DNA from: Streptomyces lanatus
GTDB taxonomy: Bacteria; Actinomycetota; Actinomycetes; Streptomycetales; Streptomycetaceae
Reading direction: 5' to 3'
DNA: 64,000 nt
NCBI RefSeq assembly: GCF_014655715.1
Contig: NZ_BNBM01000001.1
Location: 808,742 to 872,741, forward strand
The stretch's first letter is position 1; every line of letters starts with the position of its first letter. A program made the translations under genes and the position numbers. Shown in pieces: positions 1 through 8,825 of this stretch. The notes beneath the pieces are model-generated. The model searched no databases, was not told the DNA's origin, and was given only the letters and a program-made list of their open reading frames with translations.

Positions 1-1
1 C

Positions 2-835
2 GGGCGCGACAAGCTCACCCCCGAGCGACTGGCCGCGGTCCGGGAGCAGTACCACCTCGACGAGCCGCTGGTCGTGCAGTACGGCCGCTGGCTGTGGGAC
101 TGCCTCCACCTCGACCTCGGCCGCTCCTTCCAGTACGGCGACCAGGTCTCCGACCTGCTGTCGTCCCGCTTCCCGACGACGCTCGCACTGGTCGGCTACG
201 CCACCGTCCTGTTCGTCGTACTGGGAGTGGGCGCCGGAGTGCTGGCCGCGGTCCGGCGCGGCAGTTGGGTGGACTCGGCCGTCGTAGGGACCACCACCCT
301 CACCGCGTCCGTGCCGTCCTTCGTCGGAGGCATCGCGCTGGTCGCCTTCTTCGGGGTGCGGCTGGGCTGGTTCCCGGTGACGGGCAGCGGCGAGGGCTTC
401 GCCGGGACACTGCACCACCTCACCCTGCCCGCGCTGGCCATGGCGCTCGGCGCGGTCGCCGTCATCGCCCGGGTCACCCGGCAGGCGATGGTCGAGGCGG
501 GCGCCGCCGACCATGTGGAGGTGGCCCGCGCCGCCGGGCTGCCGGAGCATCAGATCATCCGCCGGCACGTCCTGCGCAACGCACTCGGCCCGGTCGTCAC
601 GATGTGCGGCCTGGTCACCGCCGGAATGCTGGCCGGCACGGTCGCCATCGAGACCGTCTTCGGGCTCAGCGGCATCGGCTCGCTCCTGGTCGGCGCGGTC
701 AACAGCCATGACTTCCCGGTCGCCCAGGCGGTGCTGCTGCTGATGGTCGCCGGCTACATCCTCGTCACCACCCTCGTGGACCTCGTGCACCCGCTGCTCG
801 ACCCACGCCTGAAGGCCATGAGGAGCTCCGCATGA
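2..835 (+). CDS. Peptide ABC transporter permease, DppB/OppB type (5' partial)
   Basis: First transmembrane subunit of a dipeptide/oligopeptide (or nickel-peptide) importer. The reading frame is open from the first bases of the window, and the residues before the first ATG (a DEPLVVQYGRWL-like stretch) match the family N-terminal region, so the true start lies upstream. About five membrane helices follow. The cytoplasmic EAA loop that docks on the ATPases is visible as EVARAAGLPEHQIIRRHVL. The stop overlaps the next start as ATGA, which indicates translational coupling in one operon with the second permease and two ATPases. The substrate-binding protein is presumably upstream of the window; the substrate cannot be read from the permease. 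Confidence 0.9.
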   Translation, partial: GRDKLTPERLAAVREQYHLDEPLVVQYGRWLWDCLHLDLGRSFQYGDQVSDLLSSRFPTTLALVGYATVLFVVLGVGAGVLAAVRRGSWVDSAVVGTTTLTASVPSFVGGIALVAFFGVRLGWFPVTGSGEGFAGTLHHLTLPALAMALGAVAVIARVTRQAMVEAGAADHVEVARAAGLPEHQIIRRHVLRNALGPVVTMCGLVTAGMLAGTVAIETVFGLSGIGSLLVGAVNSHDFPVAQAVLLLMVAGYILVTTLVDLVHPLLDPRLKAMRSSA

Positions 836-1677
836 CCGCCGCCATAACCGTCGATGCCCGGCTGCCGGTCCGCCGCCGCCCCGTGCTGGTGATCGCCGGG
901 GCCGCCTTTCTCGCCCTCGTGGTCCTGGCCGCCGCCTTCGCGCCCCTCCTCGCGCCGTACGCCCCCGACGCCGTGGACCTGTCGGCCTCCCTGGTCGGCA
1001 CGGGCGGCGACCATCCGCTCGGCACCGACGCCTCCGGGCAGGACCTGCTCTCGCGCGTCCTGTACGGCGCCCGCACCAGCCTGATCGCCCCGCTCGCGCT
1101 GCTGGCCATCGCCGCGCTGCTCGGAGTCACCCTGGGCACGGTCGCCGCCTGGCGCGGCGGCTGGGTCGACACGCTGGTGTCCCGGGTCACCGACGTGATG
1201 TACGCCTTCCCCGGCCTGCTGTTCGTCGTGCTGATCATCGCGGTGTTCGGGGCGGGCATCACCACGTCCGTCCTGGGCCTCGGGCTGGCCTTCGCCCCGA
1301 CGATCGCCAAGTACACCCGCAGCGTGGCGCTCACCGAGCGGGCCAAGCCCTACGTCGACGCCTATCGCGTGCAGGGCATGGGCGGCGTGCGGATCTGCGT
1401 ACGACACCTCGTGCCCAACCTCGCCCGGTCGATCGTCGGGTACCTCGTGGTGCTGTTCGGCGAGGCGCTGATGAGCCTGGCCACCCTCAGCTATCTGGGG
1501 TTCGGCTCCCAACCGCCGAGCTCCGACTGGGGGTTGATGGTGCAGGAGGGCCAGGCGGCCATCGTCCAGGGTGCCCTGCTGCCCGCGCTGGTGCCGGGCA
1601 CCGCCATCGCCGCCGTCGTGGTGGCCTTCAACGTGGTCGGGGTCTGGGCCGCCGACCGGCTCGGCGCCAGGAGGTAA
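832..1677 (+). CDS. Peptide ABC transporter permease, DppC/OppC type
   Basis: Second membrane subunit of the same importer, 281 aa, the usual family length. A cytoplasmic N-terminus is followed by one helix near residues 19-42, a short periplasm-side loop with the family GTDASGQDLLSRVLYGAR motif, and a C-terminal five-helix BPD_transp_1 core with its EAA loop around residues 175-200. It overlaps the upstream permease by four bases (ATGA), and its stop lies six bases before the next start, so the four genes form a tight operon. Confidence 0.92.
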   Translation: MTAAITVDARLPVRRRPVLVIAGAAFLALVVLAAAFAPLLAPYAPDAVDLSASLVGTGGDHPLGTDASGQDLLSRVLYGARTSLIAPLALLAIAALLGVTLGTVAAWRGGWVDTLVSRVTDVMYAFPGLLFVVLIIAVFGAGITTSVLGLGLAFAPTIAKYTRSVALTERAKPYVDAYRVQGMGGVRICVRHLVPNLARSIVGYLVVLFGEALMSLATLSYLGFGSQPPSSDWGLMVQEGQAAIVQGALLPALVPGTAIAAVVVAFNVVGVWAADRLGARR

Positions 1678-1683
1678 CGCCCC

Positions 1684-2685
1684 ATGCTGCTCGACATCCA
1701 GAACCTCACCCTGGGCCTGCCCGGCGCGGCCCGGCCCCTGCTCGCCGAGGTGAGCCTCAGGGTCGGCGCCGGGGAGACCGTCGGTCTCGTCGGCGAGTCC
1801 GGCTCGGGCAAGTCCACCACCGCGAAGACGGTGCTACGGCTGCTGCCCGAGGCGGCGTCGGTCACCGGCCGTGTCCTGGTCGACGGCACGGACGTGCTCG
1901 CGCTGGACGGGGCCGGGCTGCGCGCCCACCGGGCCGGTACGGTCGCGATGGTCCACCAGGACCCGCGCTCCGCCCTCAACCCGGTGCGCCGCGTCGGTGA
2001 CTTCCTCGTCGAACGCCTGACCAGCACCGGCACCACCGACCGGCGCACGGCCCGCGCCAAGGCCGTCGAACTCCTCGGCGCCGTGGGCCTGTCCGAGCCC
2101 GAGCGGCGCTTCGGGCAGCGCCCGCACGAACTGTCCGGCGGCATGCTCCAGCGCGTGGTCATCGCCGGCGCGCTCGCCGCCGAGCCACGGCTGCTCCTGG
2201 CCGACGAATCCACCAGCGCCCTGGACGTCACCACACAGGCGGAGATCCTCGCCCTGCTGCGGTCCCTGCGCGAACAGCGGGACCTCGGGATGCTGTTCAT
2301 CACCCACGACCTTCATCTGGCGGCGGCGTTCTGCGACCGCGTGTACGTCATGTACGCGGGCCGCGTGGTCGAACAGCAGGAAGCGGACCGTCTCTTCACC
2401 CACGCCCGGCACCCGTACACGCGCGGACTGCTCGCCTGTTCCCCCGAACTCGAGGACATCGACCGGGCGTTGGAGCCGATCCCCGGGCGGCCGCCCTCCC
2501 TGTCCGACACGTTCACCGGCTGCCCGTTCGCGACGCGCTGCCCGCACGCCGAGCCGGAGTGCGGGACCTGGATCCCGGAGCCGGTGCCGTTGCCGGGCGG
2601 CGGTACGGCCGCGTGCCGCAGACTCGCCGACCTGCCCGAAGGACCCGTGGAGCAGCCCGTCCTGGCCAAGAGGAGCCCCGCATGA
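1684..2685 (+). CDS. Peptide ABC transporter ATP-binding protein, DppD/OppD type
   Basis: Cytoplasmic ATPase of the importer, 333 aa. Visible motifs are Walker A GESGSGKST (residues 37-45), signature LSGGMLQR, Walker B LLLADEST and the switch histidine in FITHDLH. The C-terminal oligopeptide-type extension carries CPFATRCPHAEPEC, the cysteine cluster that binds an Fe-S cluster in some DppD/OppD members. A Shine-Dalgarno-like AGGAGG ends six bases before the ATG. It is coupled to the next ATPase by an ATGA overlap. Confidence 0.92.
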   Translation: MLLDIQNLTLGLPGAARPLLAEVSLRVGAGETVGLVGESGSGKSTTAKTVLRLLPEAASVTGRVLVDGTDVLALDGAGLRAHRAGTVAMVHQDPRSALNPVRRVGDFLVERLTSTGTTDRRTARAKAVELLGAVGLSEPERRFGQRPHELSGGMLQRVVIAGALAAEPRLLLADESTSALDVTTQAEILALLRSLREQRDLGMLFITHDLHLAAAFCDRVYVMYAGRVVEQQEADRLFTHARHPYTRGLLACSPELEDIDRALEPIPGRPPSLSDTFTGCPFATRCPHAEPECGTWIPEPVPLPGGGTAACRRLADLPEGPVEQPVLAKRSPA

Positions 2686-3530
2686 GCGCGATCGAAACCC
2701 GGCCGGAGGCTCCCCTGCTGGTGGCCGACGGTCTGACCAAGACGTACCGGCTGCCGGGCGGCGAGCGTCTCACCGCCGCCGACCGGGTCTCCTTCACCGT
2801 GCCGCGCGGCGGTTCGCTCGGCGTCGTCGGCGAGTCCGGGTCGGGCAAGAGCACCGTGGCCCGGATGCTGGTCGGCCTGGTGCGGCCGGACGCCGGGACG
2901 GTCGCGGTGGACGGCCGGGACCGGGCGACGAGACCGCCGTCCTTCGGCAGGGCGGCGCACCGGCTGGCGCGGGCCCGCGAGATACAGATGGTGTTCCAGG
3001 ACCCGTACATCTCCCTCGACCCCCGCCTGACGGCCCGCCACTGTCTGCGCACTTCCCTGCGTCTGCACGGCCGCGACGCCGGCGACGGTCGGATCGCCGC
3101 CCTTCTGGACCAGGTGGGACTGGGCGCCCGGGAGGCGGGGGCGCGTCCGCACGAACTGTCCGGCGGGCAGTGCCAGCGGCTGGCCATCGCCCGTGCCCTC
3201 GCCGTCGATCCGCGCGTCCTCGTGCTGGACGAGGCGGTCGCCGCGCTGGACGTGTCGATCCAGGCGCAGATCCTGCGGCTGCTGGACGAGATCCGGCGGG
3301 ACACGGAGGTCGCCCTGGTCTTCGTCAGCCATGACCTGGCCGTGGTCCGGCACATCACCGAGGAGACGGTGGTGATGCGCCGGGGCACGGTCGTCGAGCA
3401 GGGCCCGACGAGCCGGGTCCTCGGTGCGCCCGAGGACCCGTACACCCGCCTCCTGCTGGCCTCCGTGCCGCGCCGGGGCTGGGATCCGGCCGACGCGGAA
3501 CGGGCCAGGGCGGAGGCGGATGCCGCCTAG
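2682..3530 (+). CDS. Peptide ABC transporter ATP-binding protein, DppF/OppF type
   Basis: Second ATPase, 282 aa from the ATG inside the ATGA overlap with dppD; a longer in-frame extension upstream is possible but would run through the end of dppD. Walker A GESGSGKST, signature LSGGQCQR and Walker B VLVLDEAV are clear. It ends shortly after the ATPase core and lacks the Cys-containing C-terminal extension of its partner, so it is slightly short for DppF (usually about 320 aa). Last gene of the operon; the convergent oxidase gene ends four bases further on. Confidence 0.9.
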   Translation: MSAIETRPEAPLLVADGLTKTYRLPGGERLTAADRVSFTVPRGGSLGVVGESGSGKSTVARMLVGLVRPDAGTVAVDGRDRATRPPSFGRAAHRLARAREIQMVFQDPYISLDPRLTARHCLRTSLRLHGRDAGDGRIAALLDQVGLGAREAGARPHELSGGQCQRLAIARALAVDPRVLVLDEAVAALDVSIQAQILRLLDEIRRDTEVALVFVSHDLAVVRHITEETVVMRRGTVVEQGPTSRVLGAPEDPYTRLLLASVPRRGWDPADAERARAEADAA

Positions 3531-3534
3531 GCGC

Positions 3535-5529
3535 CTATGCGCCGTGCGCCTCCAGCGCCGCCCGCACGCCCGATTCGAGGGCGCCCTCGATCCAGGACGG
3601 CTTCACCGAGGTGTGGTCCCCGGCGAAGTACAGCGGCCCCTCGGGTGTGCGGATCGCCTCGAGCAGCTCCGTGTGCTGGCCGGGCAGCAGCACGGACGCC
3701 TCCCCGTACGCGTACGGATCCCGCAGCCAGCTCTGGGTGCGTCCGGCCCCGGTGTAGAAGACCTCGACGCGCTGGCCGTAGACCTGTTGCAGGCCGCGTA
3801 GCGCGTGCGGGTAGCGGGCGTCCTCGTCGAGGGAGTCCCAGCGGGAGGCGTCGTCGGCCCAGCTGTAGGAGGCCAGGACGACGCCGCCCTTGCTGCCCTC
3901 GACCGGGTGGGAGGGGTTGATCATGAAGCGGTTGGAGTTGTCGGAGACCGAGCCGCCGCCAATGATGTGCGCCGCCTCGGGCTGGTCGCGGGTGCCCCAC
4001 CGGTTCGCGGCGTAGTGCGCCCGCTGGGCTTCGCTGATGTGCCCGTCCGGAACGGAGGGATGGACGCCGAGAAGACTCCCATCACCCGGCGCCTTCCCCT
4101 TGCGGTAGTCGTCGTAGAGGCCGGGCCGTACGGCATCCAGCTCCCGCTTCCAGTCGTCCTCGGTGAACTCCCACCAGCGCAGGCCGAATTCGAGCAGCAC
4201 CTTGGTCGCGCTGTCGTAGTGCAGCTCGGCGACCGCACGCCGCTTCTTGTACGACATCAGCGGGCTGACCTGCACCTGCCGCAGCCCGGAGAAGGGCACC
4301 GTCACGATCGCCGCGTCACCGGTGAACTGCTCGCGCACGACCTTGCCGTCGCGCCCCTCGGAGACGGTGTCGATCCAGACGTGCGGGCCCTTGGCGTCGA
4401 CATGGGAGGTGTCGTCGGCGCCGGGCCGGCCGGGGGCCCAGTACTCGATGTGGGTCGCGCGCCGGTCGAGGCGCAGGACGTCGGCGACCTGCTTGAGCAG
4501 CGCGTCCGGCAGGGTGGCCGTGCCGCCGACCAGCTCCCAGAACGCGGTGTCGGGGCTGATCAGGGACTGGCTGATGAAGCTGTGGATGAAGGAGAGCGGC
4601 AGCCGTGAGGTGAGGTTCTCCAGGGTGCCGATCAGATCGATGGTGCGCTCGTCGAAGCCCGCCTCCTCGGTCAGGAAGCGGTACATCGACCAGTCGCCGT
4701 ACCTCTGCACGACCCGCGCCCAGCCCTTGACGCGCTCGGGCATCGGCTTGTCGACACGCTTGCCGTCCGGGCCGACGGTGCTGAACTCGTCGCGTACGGG
4801 GTCCAGGGCGCGGCGCAGGATGGTCGAGGAGGGGGTGTCCCAGTGCTCGCGCGGGACACCGAAGGAGCGGTTGATCGAGCGGGGTGCCTTCGCGTACTCG
4901 GAGCGGCGCACGCGGATGCCGTTGACGTGCAGCCAGGCGTTGTTGACGGGCTTGCCCGCGCCGTCGACGTCGACGAGGCGGAACGGGCGGCGCTTGACGC
5001 CGAGTTGTTCGATCAGGCTCATCACCAGGGGATGGCTGCCGGGGATGCGCATGGCGCCGGCCTCCGCGTACTGGGCCGGGTCGGCGAAGGCCTGGGCCGC
5101 CTGCTCGTGCCCTCCGGTGCGGAAGGTCTTGATCCGGCCGCCGACGCGGTTGCCGTTGGCCTCGACGAGGGTGACCTGGTGCCCGGCCCGCTTCAGCAGC
5201 CAGGCGGCGACCAGACCGGCGGGTCCGGCGCCGACGACCAGGATCTTTCTCCCGGTTTTGGTGCCGGTGCGGGGCAGCCCGGAGTCGAGGATCTTCCGGT
5301 ACTTGGGGGCAAGGGGCCGGTCGTGGTCGTCGACCAGCAGCAGGGCGCGGGCGACGGCCAGGCAGGTGTCCCAGTCCGCGGTGGACTTCGGTCGCTGCGG
5401 GGCGAGTTGGGGTGCGGCGGTCGCGGCGGTGGGCGCCAGGGCGGCGACGGCGGCCGTCGCGGCCGATGCGGTCGTGAACCGCCGCCGGGACAGGGCGGTT
5501 GGGCGGGCCGGCACTCGGTGATTGTCCAT
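3535..5529 (-). CDS. Secreted flavin monoamine / L-amino-acid oxidase
   Basis: Probable FAD-dependent L-amino-acid (or monoamine) oxidase, 664 aa, releasing H2O2 and ammonia outside the cell. The chosen ATG gives a Tat signal (SRRRF followed by an Ala-rich hydrophobic stretch); longer in-frame starts add an unconserved, charged extension. The FAD-binding Rossmann motif [19 protein letters not shown] lies near residues 100-120, and the C-terminal FAD motif [20 protein letters not shown] is close to those of Streptomyces L-glutamate oxidase and snake-venom-type oxidases. The substrate amino acid cannot be deduced. The gene is convergent with the peptide importer and divergent from the GH43 genes. 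Confidence 0.82.
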   Translation of the reverse strand: MDNHRVPARPTALSRRRFTTASAATAAVAALAPTAATAAPQLAPQRPKSTADWDTCLAVARALLLVDDHDRPLAPKYRKILDSGLPRTGTKTGRKILVVGAGPAGLVAAWLLKRAGHQVTLVEANGNRVGGRIKTFRTGGHEQAAQAFADPAQYAEAGAMRIPGSHPLVMSLIEQLGVKRRPFRLVDVDGAGKPVNNAWLHVNGIRVRRSEYAKAPRSINRSFGVPREHWDTPSSTILRRALDPVRDEFSTVGPDGKRVDKPMPERVKGWARVVQRYGDWSMYRFLTEEAGFDERTIDLIGTLENLTSRLPLSFIHSFISQSLISPDTAFWELVGGTATLPDALLKQVADVLRLDRRATHIEYWAPGRPGADDTSHVDAKGPHVWIDTVSEGRDGKVVREQFTGDAAIVTVPFSGLRQVQVSPLMSYKKRRAVAELHYDSATKVLLEFGLRWWEFTEDDWKRELDAVRPGLYDDYRKGKAPGDGSLLGVHPSVPDGHISEAQRAHYAANRWGTRDQPEAAHIIGGGSVSDNSNRFMINPSHPVEGSKGGVVLASYSWADDASRWDSLDEDARYPHALRGLQQVYGQRVEVFYTGAGRTQSWLRDPYAYGEASVLLPGQHTELLEAIRTPEGPLYFAGDHTSVKPSWIEGALESGVRAALEAHGA

Positions 5530-5667
5530 GTGCCTTGCATACGGGTGAAGTTGGGCAGCTCGTGGCGCATCCGTCCGTTCATCACCTGAACGGGCAAGCG
5601 CATGATCGTCTTCCCGCGCCCGGGGCGCCTCCGCACGCCGGTTTGTAAAGCGCATATGACGAAACCG

Positions 5668-5696
5668 TTGACGGGAACAAGGCCCACTTTTATCTT
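5668..5696 (+). promoter_or_regulatory. Putative promoter of the GH43 arabinanase gene
   Basis: TTGACG at 5668-5673 and TATCTT at 5691-5696 are separated by 17 bases, a good match to vegetative (HrdB-type) promoters. The predicted 5' leader to the ATG at 5782 is about 80 bases. Confidence 0.45.
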
Positions 5697-5721
5697 CGTG
5701 TCCCCATCACGATCGGAATCA

Positions 5722-5734
5722 CGAACTCCGTTCG
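5722..5734. promoter_or_regulatory. Short palindrome in the GH43 leader, possible operator
   Basis: CGAAC-TCC-GTTCG is a perfect 5-bp inverted repeat about 25 bases downstream of the predicted -10 box, a common place for a repressor site. No cognate regulator is encoded next to it, so this is only a candidate. Confidence 0.25.
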
Positions 5735-5781
5735 AAATACCGGACGCCAGCAGGAACTTTTACGGACAGGGACGGTCTCAT

Positions 5782-7290
5782 ATGCCCCGGATGTCTCACC
5801 CGCCGCTCAGGAAACGCCGTAGATCACTGATCCTCTGCGTCCTCGCGGCCCTGCTCGCCCTGGTGGCGACGACGCAACCGGCGTCCGCGGCGGAAGGCCG
5901 CCCGTACACCAATCCGCTGAAGTCGTTCAAGGGCGCCGACCCCTGGCTCCAGTACCACGACGGCAACTACTACCTGATCACCACGACGTTCACCGGCATC
6001 CTCGGCATCCGCAAGTCACCGACGCTCGCGGGCCTCGCCACCGCGCCCAATGTGCAGGTGTATTCGGACACCACGGCGACCCGCAACACCAACATCTGGG
6101 CGCCGGAGATGCACCTGATCAACGGCCACTGGTACGTGTACTACTCGGCCGGCCAGGGCGGTGTCGCCTGCTGCGACTCCCAGCGCACCCATGTCCTGGA
6201 GAGCGCCGGCACCGATCCGATGGGGCCGTACACCTACAAGGGTTCGCTGACCGGGTCGAATCTCACGCCGGGCGGCTGGCTGATCGACGCGAGCGTGCTC
6301 CAGGCCAACAACAAGCTGTATCTGGTGGGCAGCGGGTTCATCAACGGCAGTACGCAGAGCCTGGTCATCGCCCCGATGAGCAACCCCTACACCCTCGCGA
6401 GCAGCAACTTCACGATCATCTCCAGCCCGACCCTGAGCTGGGAGACCTCCGGCGGCGCGGTCAACGAGGGCCCGGAGCCGCTCTATCACAACGGCCGCAC
6501 CTTCCTGACCTACTCCGCGAGCTTCTGCGGGACCCCCGACTACAAGCTCGGCCAACTCGAACTGACCGGCTCCGAACCGCTCAACCCGGCCTCCTGGACC
6601 AAGAAGCAGACCCCGGTCTTCCAGCGCAGTGACGCGAACGGCGTCTACGGCCCCGGTCACAACGGCTTCTTCACCTCGCCCGACGGCACCGAGAACTGGA
6701 TCGTCTACCACGCCAACTCCGCCTCCAACGGAGGCTGCGGCAACGGCCGCACCACCCGCGCCCAGAAGTTCACCTGGAACGCCGACGGCACCCCGAACTT
6801 CGGCACCCCTGTCGCCCTCGGCACCACCCTGCCCGGCCCGTCCGGCGAGACGGCCGCGACGCCGACGTCGTACACCCTGGTCAACCGCAACAGCGGCAAG
6901 TGCCTCGACGTGAACGGCGGCAGCACGGCCGACGGCACCAACATCTTCCAGTGGACCTGCAACGGCGGGACCAACCAGAAGTGGAAGCTGGAGGACCTCG
7001 GCGACGACACCAACCGGCTGGTCAACGTGGCCACCGGCAAGGTGATGGACACCGCCGAGTGCTCCGCCTCCGACGGCGCCGACATCCGGCAGTGGTCCTG
7101 GCTCAACAACAAGTGCCAGCGCTACCGCCTCGTCCTCACCGCGTCCGGCGACCACGTCCGGATCGTCAACGAGTCCACCGGCAAGGTCGCCGACGTCGCC
7201 GACTGCGGCACCGCGAACGGCGCCGACGTACGCCAGTGGACCTGGCTCAACAACAACTGCCAGCAGTGGCGCCTCGTCCCCACCACATGA
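5782..7290 (+). CDS. Secreted GH43 arabinan endo-1,5-alpha-L-arabinosidase-like enzyme with ricin-type CBM
   Basis: Extracellular arabinan hydrolase, 502 aa. A twin-basic Sec-type signal peptide covers about residues 1-37 (ATG at 5782; another at 5791 is possible). The five-bladed GH43 domain occupies about residues 38-345: the general base is the Asp in GADPWL, the pKa modulator the Asp in WLIDASV, and the general acid the Glu in NEGPEPL; WAPEMHLINGHWYVYYSAG is a family hallmark. Residues 360-502 form a ricin B-type (CBM13-like) lectin with QxW repeats (NQKWKL, DIRQWSW, DVRQWTW). It overlaps or lies just before the second GH43 gene, so the pair is probably one transcript. Confidence 0.88.
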   Translation: MPRMSHPPLRKRRRSLILCVLAALLALVATTQPASAAEGRPYTNPLKSFKGADPWLQYHDGNYYLITTTFTGILGIRKSPTLAGLATAPNVQVYSDTTATRNTNIWAPEMHLINGHWYVYYSAGQGGVACCDSQRTHVLESAGTDPMGPYTYKGSLTGSNLTPGGWLIDASVLQANNKLYLVGSGFINGSTQSLVIAPMSNPYTLASSNFTIISSPTLSWETSGGAVNEGPEPLYHNGRTFLTYSASFCGTPDYKLGQLELTGSEPLNPASWTKKQTPVFQRSDANGVYGPGHNGFFTSPDGTENWIVYHANSASNGGCGNGRTTRAQKFTWNADGTPNFGTPVALGTTLPGPSGETAATPTSYTLVNRNSGKCLDVNGGSTADGTNIFQWTCNGGTNQKWKLEDLGDDTNRLVNVATGKVMDTAECSASDGADIRQWSWLNNKCQRYRLVLTASGDHVRIVNESTGKVADVADCGTANGADVRQWTWLNNNCQQWRLVPTT

Positions 7291-7310
7291 CCGGTAACTG
7301 GAGAACTCCC

Positions 7311-8759
7311 TTGAGACGCATAGCCGTACGGCTGCTGATGGCCGTCCTCGTCGGCCTCGCGGCCTGCCTCGCCGGGCCCGCCCCCGCCGCCCAGGCCGCA
7401 GTCCCCGCCTCCCCCGGCGTCACCTACACCAACCCGATCGCGGAGAAGCGGGCCGACCCGCACATCTTCAAACACACCGACGGCTACTACTACTTCACCG
7501 CGACCGTCCCCGAGTACGACCGCATCGTGCTGCGCCGCGCGACCACCATCCAGGGCCTGTCCACGGCCCCCGAGACCACCATCTGGACCAAGCACGCCAG
7601 CGGTGTGATGGGCGCGCACATCTGGGCGCCGGAGATCCACTTCATCGACGGCAAGTGGTACGTCTACTTCGCCGCCGGCGCCACCAACGACATCTGGGCG
7701 ATCCGGATGTACGTCCTGGAGGGCACCGGCGCCAACCCGCTGACCGCGAGCTGGACGGAGAAGGGGCAGATCAAGACCCAGTGGGAGAGCTTCTCGCTGG
7801 ACGCCACCACCTTCGTCGTCAACGGCGTGCGCTATCTGTCCTGGGCGCAGCGCGACCCGTCCGTGAACAACAACACGGACGTCTACCTCGCGAAGATGGC
7901 CAACCCCTGGACCATCACCGGCACTCCGGTGATGCTGTCGCGGCCCACCTACTCCTGGGAGACGGTCGGCTACAAGGTCAATGAAGGCCCGGCGGTGATC
8001 CAGCACGGCGGCAAGGTCTTCCTGACGTACTCCGCCAGCGCCACCGACAGCAACTACTGCCTCGGCATGCTGACCGCCTCCGCGAGCGCCGATCTGCTCA
8101 ACACCGCGAACTGGAGCAAGAGTTCCACGCCGGTGTTCACCAGCAACGCGAGCACGAGCCAGTACGGGCCGGGCCACAACTCGTTCACCGTCTCCGAGGA
8201 CGGCAAGAGCGACATCCTCGTCTACCACGACCGCAGCTACAAGGACATCACCGGCGACCCGCTCAACGACCCCAACCGCCGCACCCGCGTGCAGAAGCTG
8301 TACTGGAAGGCCGACGGCACCCCCGACTTCGGCATCCCGGTGGCCGACGGGGTCACGCCGCAGCGGTTGTCGTCGTACAACTTCGCGGACCGTTTCATCC
8401 GGCACTGGGAGTACCGGGCGCGTATCGAGGCCAATGTCTCGCCGCTCGCGGACTCGCAGTTCCGTACGGTCACGGGCCTCGCGGGCAGCGGCACGGTCTC
8501 GCTCGAGTCCACCAACTTCCCCGGCTACTACCTGCGGCACAAGAACTTCGAGGTGTGGCTGGAGAAGAACGACGGCTCGGCGACGTTCGCGTCGGACGCC
8601 AGCTTCTACAAGCGGGCCGGGCTCGCCGACTCGGCCGGGGTGTCGTACGAGTCGTACAACTACGCGGGGCGGTACGTCCGGCACTACGACTACCTGTTGG
8701 TCGTCCAGACGCCGAGCACGGCTACGGATCGGGCGGACGCCACGTTCTACGCGCAGTAA
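7311..8759 (+). CDS. Secreted GH43 exo-alpha-L-arabinofuranosidase-like enzyme with CBM42 (AbfB) domain
   Basis: Second arabinan-active enzyme, 482 aa. I favour the TTG start at 7311 because GGAG lies seven bases upstream; an ATG at 7287 that overlaps the previous stop (ATGA) would add eight residues. A signal peptide ends near AAQAA. The GH43 core carries the base Asp in KRADPHIF, the second Asp in FSLDATTF and the acid Glu in VNEGPAVI. The last 135 residues are an AbfB/CBM42 arabinofuranose-binding module (SYNFADRFIRHWEY, FPGYYLRHKNFEVW, YAGRYVRHYDY). This architecture is that of the characterised S. avermitilis exo-1,5-arabinofuranosidase Araf43A, so a debranching or exo role beside the upstream endo-type enzyme is likely. 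Confidence 0.88.
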   Translation: MRRIAVRLLMAVLVGLAACLAGPAPAAQAAVPASPGVTYTNPIAEKRADPHIFKHTDGYYYFTATVPEYDRIVLRRATTIQGLSTAPETTIWTKHASGVMGAHIWAPEIHFIDGKWYVYFAAGATNDIWAIRMYVLEGTGANPLTASWTEKGQIKTQWESFSLDATTFVVNGVRYLSWAQRDPSVNNNTDVYLAKMANPWTITGTPVMLSRPTYSWETVGYKVNEGPAVIQHGGKVFLTYSASATDSNYCLGMLTASASADLLNTANWSKSSTPVFTSNASTSQYGPGHNSFTVSEDGKSDILVYHDRSYKDITGDPLNDPNRRTRVQKLYWKADGTPDFGIPVADGVTPQRLSSYNFADRFIRHWEYRARIEANVSPLADSQFRTVTGLAGSGTVSLESTNFPGYYLRHKNFEVWLEKNDGSATFASDASFYKRAGLADSAGVSYESYNYAGRYVRHYDYLLVVQTPSTATDRADATFYAQ

Positions 8760-8785
8760 ACCAGCAGGTCAGGCAGCATAGAGTC

Positions 8786-8819
8786 ACTATACATGGCGTG
8801 TATACTCGCCATGTATAGT
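8786..8819. promoter_or_regulatory. Perfect 13-bp palindrome overlapping the deacetylase promoter
   Basis: ACTATACATGGCG (8786-8798) and its exact reverse complement (8807-8819) flank TGTATACT. Inside it TATACA (8788-8793) and TGTATA (8799-8804) make a second dyad. It is strikingly A/T-rich for this genome. TATAGT at 8814-8819 could be a -10 box placing transcription start at the ATG at 8826 (leaderless). Probable repressor operator; the regulator is not identifiable. Confidence 0.5.
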
Positions 8820-8825
8820 CGCGGC

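Noticed and set aside
5722..5734. CebR-type (GGAGCGCTCC) cellobiose operator controlling the glycosidases
   Set aside because: The dyad is CGAAC-TCC-GTTCG and does not resemble the CebR box; no CebR box was seen before the glycosidase genes.
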